Program-made: the position numbers and the translations under genes
Part shown: positions 53,338 to 56,542 of the stretch, in pieces
How positions within the stretch are numbered: the first letter of the stretch is position 1
Layout of the letters: every line of letters begins with the position of its first letter
DNA from: Thermoplasmatota archaeon
GTDB taxonomy: Archaea > Thermoplasmatota > Thermoplasmata > Thermoplasmatales > Thermoplasmataceae
Length of the DNA stretch: 56,542 bases
Assembly: GCA_023487205.1 (NCBI GenBank)
Contig: JAMDBT010000007.1
Location: forward strand, 19,263 to 75,804
Reading direction: 5' to 3'
Notes under the pieces: generated by a model
What the model was told of the DNA's origin: nothing
Seen by the model: the letters and a program-made list of their open reading frames with translations, nothing else
The model's database searches: none

Positions 53338-54069
53338 TTGACGGTCGATTCTGTCCAGAGTTACAGGACACTGCTTCAGGAGATCATCAGGTCACTTTCA
53401 CTCGATATTTCGAATGCATCGGGATCTGCGCTCGCTTTCTCCGGAGGTGTCGACTCTTCGCTCCTTCTATGGCTTTCACGTGGTGGTCTAAGACCGTACA
53501 CCACCGGATTTCCCGGTTCCCCCGACCTGAAGAGTGCTTCGACGGCGGCTGCACTCATGGGATTTTCGACCGTGGACATACTGCTTGATGACCAATATAC
53601 AAAGAACGCTGCATCTGCGATCAGGAAGATTGATCCTGGAATCCCGACTGCCGAACTGGGATACGAGATTGTATTGTATGCAATCCTCGATCATGCACCA
53701 GTGGAGAGGCTGGTTACCGGCCAGGGAGCTGACGAGCTATTTTACGGCTATAGGGCGTTCATTGACAATCCACTGATGTCCAACGAGAGGCATCTGAAGG
53801 ATTTGTTTGAAGTCACCTTGCCGAGGGAAACGAGGTTGGCTGAAGAATTCTCCAAGACTCTCCTGACTCCGTACCTCTCTCCGAGGATCCTGGAAATATC
53901 GCGATCGCTGGGGAGAGATAGGAACGTGATCGGCAGCAGGAACAAATCACCCTTGAGGGACGCGGCCATCGCAGCCGGGCTGCCTGAGGAAATTGCGGAA
54001 AGGCCAAAAAAGGCAGCGCAGTATGGAACATTAGTGCAAAAGAGGTTGAGGGCGATTCTCAGGCATTAG
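53338..54069 (+). CDS. Asparagine-synthase-like protein without glutaminase domain
   Basis: 243 residues with a TTG start about 25 bases from the TATA box. PP-loop AFSGGVDSSLLL (33-44), RLVTGQGADELFYGYR, and PLRDAAIAAGLPEEIAERPKKAAQYGT near the end are the AsnB synthetase motifs. The N-terminal class II glutaminase domain is absent and the protein is about half the length of AsnB, so it must use ammonia or a partner, or act on another carboxylate. It is divergent from the PIN-ATPase gene. The substrate is unknown; asparagine synthesis is only one possibility. Confidence 0.82.
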   Translation: MTVDSVQSYRTLLQEIIRSLSLDISNASGSALAFSGGVDSSLLLWLSRGGLRPYTTGFPGSPDLKSASTAAALMGFSTVDILLDDQYTKNAASAIRKIDPGIPTAELGYEIVLYAILDHAPVERLVTGQGADELFYGYRAFIDNPLMSNERHLKDLFEVTLPRETRLAEEFSKTLLTPYLSPRILEISRSLGRDRNVIGSRNKSPLRDAAIAAGLPEEIAERPKKAAQYGTLVQKRLRAILRH

Positions 54070-54147
54070 TACCTCAGCGTCCTCCGACCGGGAGCCGCCT
54101 CCTGCTGTCGGGTCTGCAGGCGATTTGCTCCGAACTACCATAAGAAC

Positions 54148-54156
54148 TATTATAAC
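54148..54156 (+). promoter_or_regulatory. TATA box of the YVTN surface protein gene
   Basis: TATTATAAC lies 27 bases before ATG 54179, predicting a leaderless transcript. Confidence 0.65.
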
Positions 54157-54178
54157 TGCGCAAACGCTAAAACTGATC

Positions 54179-56542
54179 ATGGAAAAATTGTTCGTTTCTG
54201 TGGTAAAACAAACACGGTTTCCTCCTGGCAAGTCTAGCAGGAGTAAGTTTGGAAAACTGCTTGTTTTTGCTTTGGTGATGGTTGTCGTTGTTTCATTACT
54301 GCCGTCGATTCTTGACGCAAAGGGCATACATCATACATCTCCCGGTGGAAGTGGATTGATGAATGTCCCAGACAAGGCCTATCTTTCTCCCCCGCCAGGG
54401 ATCGTAACTTATAGGGCGAACAACACTTTCCTGCTTTTCAACAGTAGCACGGTTCCAGGCAGTCTCCTGAGGACTGGACAGGGAATTGGCCCAATAGCTG
54501 TTGCATATGATCCACAGACCAAGAACTTGTACGTTGCAAATAATATGGTAGATAACGTGTCTGTCATAAACTCCACCACCAATGAAGTTACCGCCTCAAT
54601 CTATGTTGGAGCCGCCCCTTCTGCAGTTGCGTACGATCAGTACAATAACTATGTGTATGTTACTAACTACTTAAGCAACAACGTATCAGTCATTAACCCA
54701 AGTAACGACAGGGTAATCAATACCATAAGTTTAGTTGGTCAAATCGAGCCGAACGGAATTGCATACGATCCATCTGACAATGAAATGTATGTGGTGGACT
54801 CTTCCGCTAACGTCTCCATAATCGGCACGGGAAATACAGTGACCGCAACAGTGGCCGTGGGGCACCACCCCATAGGAATAGCGTACTCTCCGGTGACCGG
54901 CGGCATGTACGTTGCTAACGATGGAAGCGGTAATGTCTCAGTGATAAAAGGAAGTTCGATATATACAACTGTGAATGTCGGAGTGGACCCATACGCTGTG
55001 GCCTATGATCCGTATACGACAGACATCTATGTTTCAAATTACCTTCCAGGCAATGTTTCGGTTATCCATACGGTCAGCGTCATTACATCCATAAACGTGG
55101 GCAATAATCCGGAAGGCTTGGCCTACGACCCCACCACCCAAGATTTGTATGTGTCTAATTTGGGCAGTCACAATCTTTCGGTGATCGGTTCTGGAAATAC
55201 GGTTACCCACACGATTAATCTCGGCAGTCTGTGGGTGGAACCCGTCGGTATGGCTTATGACGCTTCCAACGGTTTCCTTTATGTCGCCAATAATTACGGC
55301 GCAAACCTGACGCTCATTGACGGGTCAGATTACCAAGTCGTCGGCGTCGTTTCTGTTGGATTCTTCCCATCTGGAATTGTGTATGATAACCTCAATGGTT
55401 ACTACTACGTGGGAAGCTTTGCTGGATCTTCTGTCCACGTAATCAATGCGGCTTCAAACAGTCTGGTGACAATAGTAAAGGTAGGAATAGAGCCCAGGAA
55501 CCTGGCATTTGACCCCTACCACAACCAGGTTTATGCTTCGAACTACCAGTCTGACAACGTGACGGTCATCAACGCCACGACCAACCACGTCGCTAAGAAT
55601 ATAGGGATTGGAAGTGGTCCGCAGGGAATAGCCTATGATTCCGACAGCCACAACGTTTACGTTATTTGGAACAGTCATATTTCTGAGATTAACACGACAA
55701 CGAACGTTGTTGCAACCTTTTTTGCGATACCTAGCAGTGCACAGGGCATAATCTACGACCCGTATTACAAATACCTCTATGTTGCGGTCGGACTTTTCCC
55801 CGGGAATGTATATGTGTTTGATCCGAATGGGAACCCCCAGTTCACGATCAACGTGGGAAACGAACCATATAACTTAGCCTGTGACCCTTCCACTGGAGAC
55901 ATCTACGTTTCCAACCTCGCGAGCAATAACATATCTGTCATTTCATACTCTGCAGTCATCGCAAATGTCAGCGTTGGGTCTGGACCCTTTGGCGTGGTGT
56001 ACAATCCCCTCAACAAGGATGTTTATACTGCGAACGGGGGAAGCAACAACGTGTCCGTGATAAGCACCGTTTCAAAATCAGTCATCTCCACAATTAATAC
56101 CGGAGAGGCCCCTCAGAGTGTCGGGTATGACTCCACCAACGGCAATCTCCTCGTCGGCGAACGCTTATCTGGAGCGATACTGGCCCTCTCCCCGGTGGAA
56201 TTCGCCACCACTTTCTCAGAGACTGGGTTATCTTCCGGTTCATGGTACGTCAACATAACGGGATTCGCGCCCTCCGGGCCGATCTCCGGAAGCTCATACT
56301 CGAAGAGCATCTATAACGGAACCTTTGCCTATACGGTAGCGACCTCGAACAAGATCTTCGAACCATCCCTCTATTCCGGGTCCCTTTTAATATCGGGAAC
56401 TCCGAAGTCCGTTGCGATAACATTCTCCAAGGTTACGTACGCTGTTAAGTTTTCGGAGACTGGTCTCCCATCAGGGTCATGGTATGTCAACCTGACCGGA
56501 TCAAACTCTTCAGGTCCTATTTCCGGAAACTCTTATTCCTTC
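54179..56542 (+). CDS. Surface protein with 14 YVTN beta-propeller repeats, C-terminus cut by window edge
   Basis: 788 residues visible without a stop. A basic N-terminus and a membrane/signal segment (about 28-48, LLVFALVMVVVVSLLPS) lead to 14 repeats of about 42 residues, each with a core like AYDPxTxxLYVxNxxSxNVSVI, from about 100 to 675. This would make two seven-bladed propellers. From about 680, two copies of an Ig-like module begin with FSETGLxSGSWYVNxTG and continue past the edge. YVTN proteins are cell-surface or S-layer-type proteins in archaea. Asn-x-Ser/Thr sites are very frequent. Role probably structural or adhesive (inference). Confidence 0.88.
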   Translation, partial: MEKLFVSVVKQTRFPPGKSSRSKFGKLLVFALVMVVVVSLLPSILDAKGIHHTSPGGSGLMNVPDKAYLSPPPGIVTYRANNTFLLFNSSTVPGSLLRTGQGIGPIAVAYDPQTKNLYVANNMVDNVSVINSTTNEVTASIYVGAAPSAVAYDQYNNYVYVTNYLSNNVSVINPSNDRVINTISLVGQIEPNGIAYDPSDNEMYVVDSSANVSIIGTGNTVTATVAVGHHPIGIAYSPVTGGMYVANDGSGNVSVIKGSSIYTTVNVGVDPYAVAYDPYTTDIYVSNYLPGNVSVIHTVSVITSINVGNNPEGLAYDPTTQDLYVSNLGSHNLSVIGSGNTVTHTINLGSLWVEPVGMAYDASNGFLYVANNYGANLTLIDGSDYQVVGVVSVGFFPSGIVYDNLNGYYYVGSFAGSSVHVINAASNSLVTIVKVGIEPRNLAFDPYHNQVYASNYQSDNVTVINATTNHVAKNIGIGSGPQGIAYDSDSHNVYVIWNSHISEINTTTNVVATFFAIPSSAQGIIYDPYYKYLYVAVGLFPGNVYVFDPNGNPQFTINVGNEPYNLACDPSTGDIYVSNLASNNISVISYSAVIANVSVGSGPFGVVYNPLNKDVYTANGGSNNVSVISTVSKSVISTINTGEAPQSVGYDSTNGNLLVGERLSGAILALSPVEFATTFSETGLSSGSWYVNITGFAPSGPISGSSYSKSIYNGTFAYTVATSNKIFEPSLYSGSLLISGTPKSVAITFSKVTYAVKFSETGLPSGSWYVNLTGSNSSGPISGNSYSF

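Noticed and set aside
1-56542. CRISPR arrays or cas genes
   Set aside because: No regularly spaced repeat array or Cas protein was seen anywhere; the only short tandem repeats are the IS21 end units.

Overview
The window looks like a chromosomal segment of an acidophilic archaeon of the order Thermoplasmatales. The evidence is archaeal informational genes (aIF5B, L7Ae, S28e, L24e, L15e, RfcL, a Pop5-like RNase P subunit). Many genes appear leaderless, with a TATA box about 25-27 bp before the start codon. Several large secreted or surface proteins fit life in acid (an S53 acid peptidase, a YVTN beta-propeller protein, an anchored phosphoesterase), and there is a TRASH-type copper cluster. Genus cannot be fixed from the sequence alone. 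GC is near 50% in the core and visibly lower from about 9.35 to 13.9 kb.

Layout: 1-3154 is the 5' part of an S53 (sedolisin/kumamolisin-like) peptidase running off the left edge. 3489-7139 holds an AMP-forming acyl-CoA synthetase with an MBL hydrolase, converging on a PhoU/AbrB regulator. 7140-17640 is an IS-rich island: a 5'-truncated IS1634-like transposase, a 3'-truncated IS21 IstA with its terminal repeats, an AT-rich cargo of two uncharacterised PD-(D/E)xK proteins (9468-13100), an IS110 element with a strong hairpin before its transposase, a decayed IS3-like orfA/orfB, and a DUF2080-type element. 17832-20855 is the rpl7ae-rps28e-rpl24e-ndk-infB operon, followed by speD and a cation exchanger on the other strand, a winged-helix regulator and a decayed IS200/IS605 element.

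24539-40184 is mostly housekeeping: thiD, lipB, P5C dehydrogenase, a very long Lhr helicase, a secreted beta-rich protein, cbiA, a Fur-family regulator, rfcL, a Pop5-like gene, a DCC oxidoreductase and a zinc-ribbon membrane protein. rpl15e is followed by a GC-rich non-coding stretch, tRNA-Ser(TGA) and a dead tyrosine integrase, then a divergent copper cluster (CPC P-type ATPase, a 46-residue YHS protein and a TRASH regulator). 44.7-54.1 kb carries membrane proteins, a phosphoesterase, DUF211, a VIT-like transporter, tRNA-Ile(GAT), ilvE, a TtuA/Ncs6-type tRNA thiolase, a PIN-ATPase-KH protein and a glutaminase-less asparagine-synthase-like protein. The right edge cuts a surface protein with 14 YVTN repeats.

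Best candidates for something undescribed: the convergent pair of PD-(D/E)xK proteins in the IS island, which seem to share an architecture; a compact TATA-SD-27-codon-terminator unit inside the dead tnpB; a candidate IS110 bridge RNA; the minimal YHS/CPC-ATPase/TRASH copper module with a palindrome on the regulator's TATA box; and a structured non-coding stretch before tRNA-Ser.
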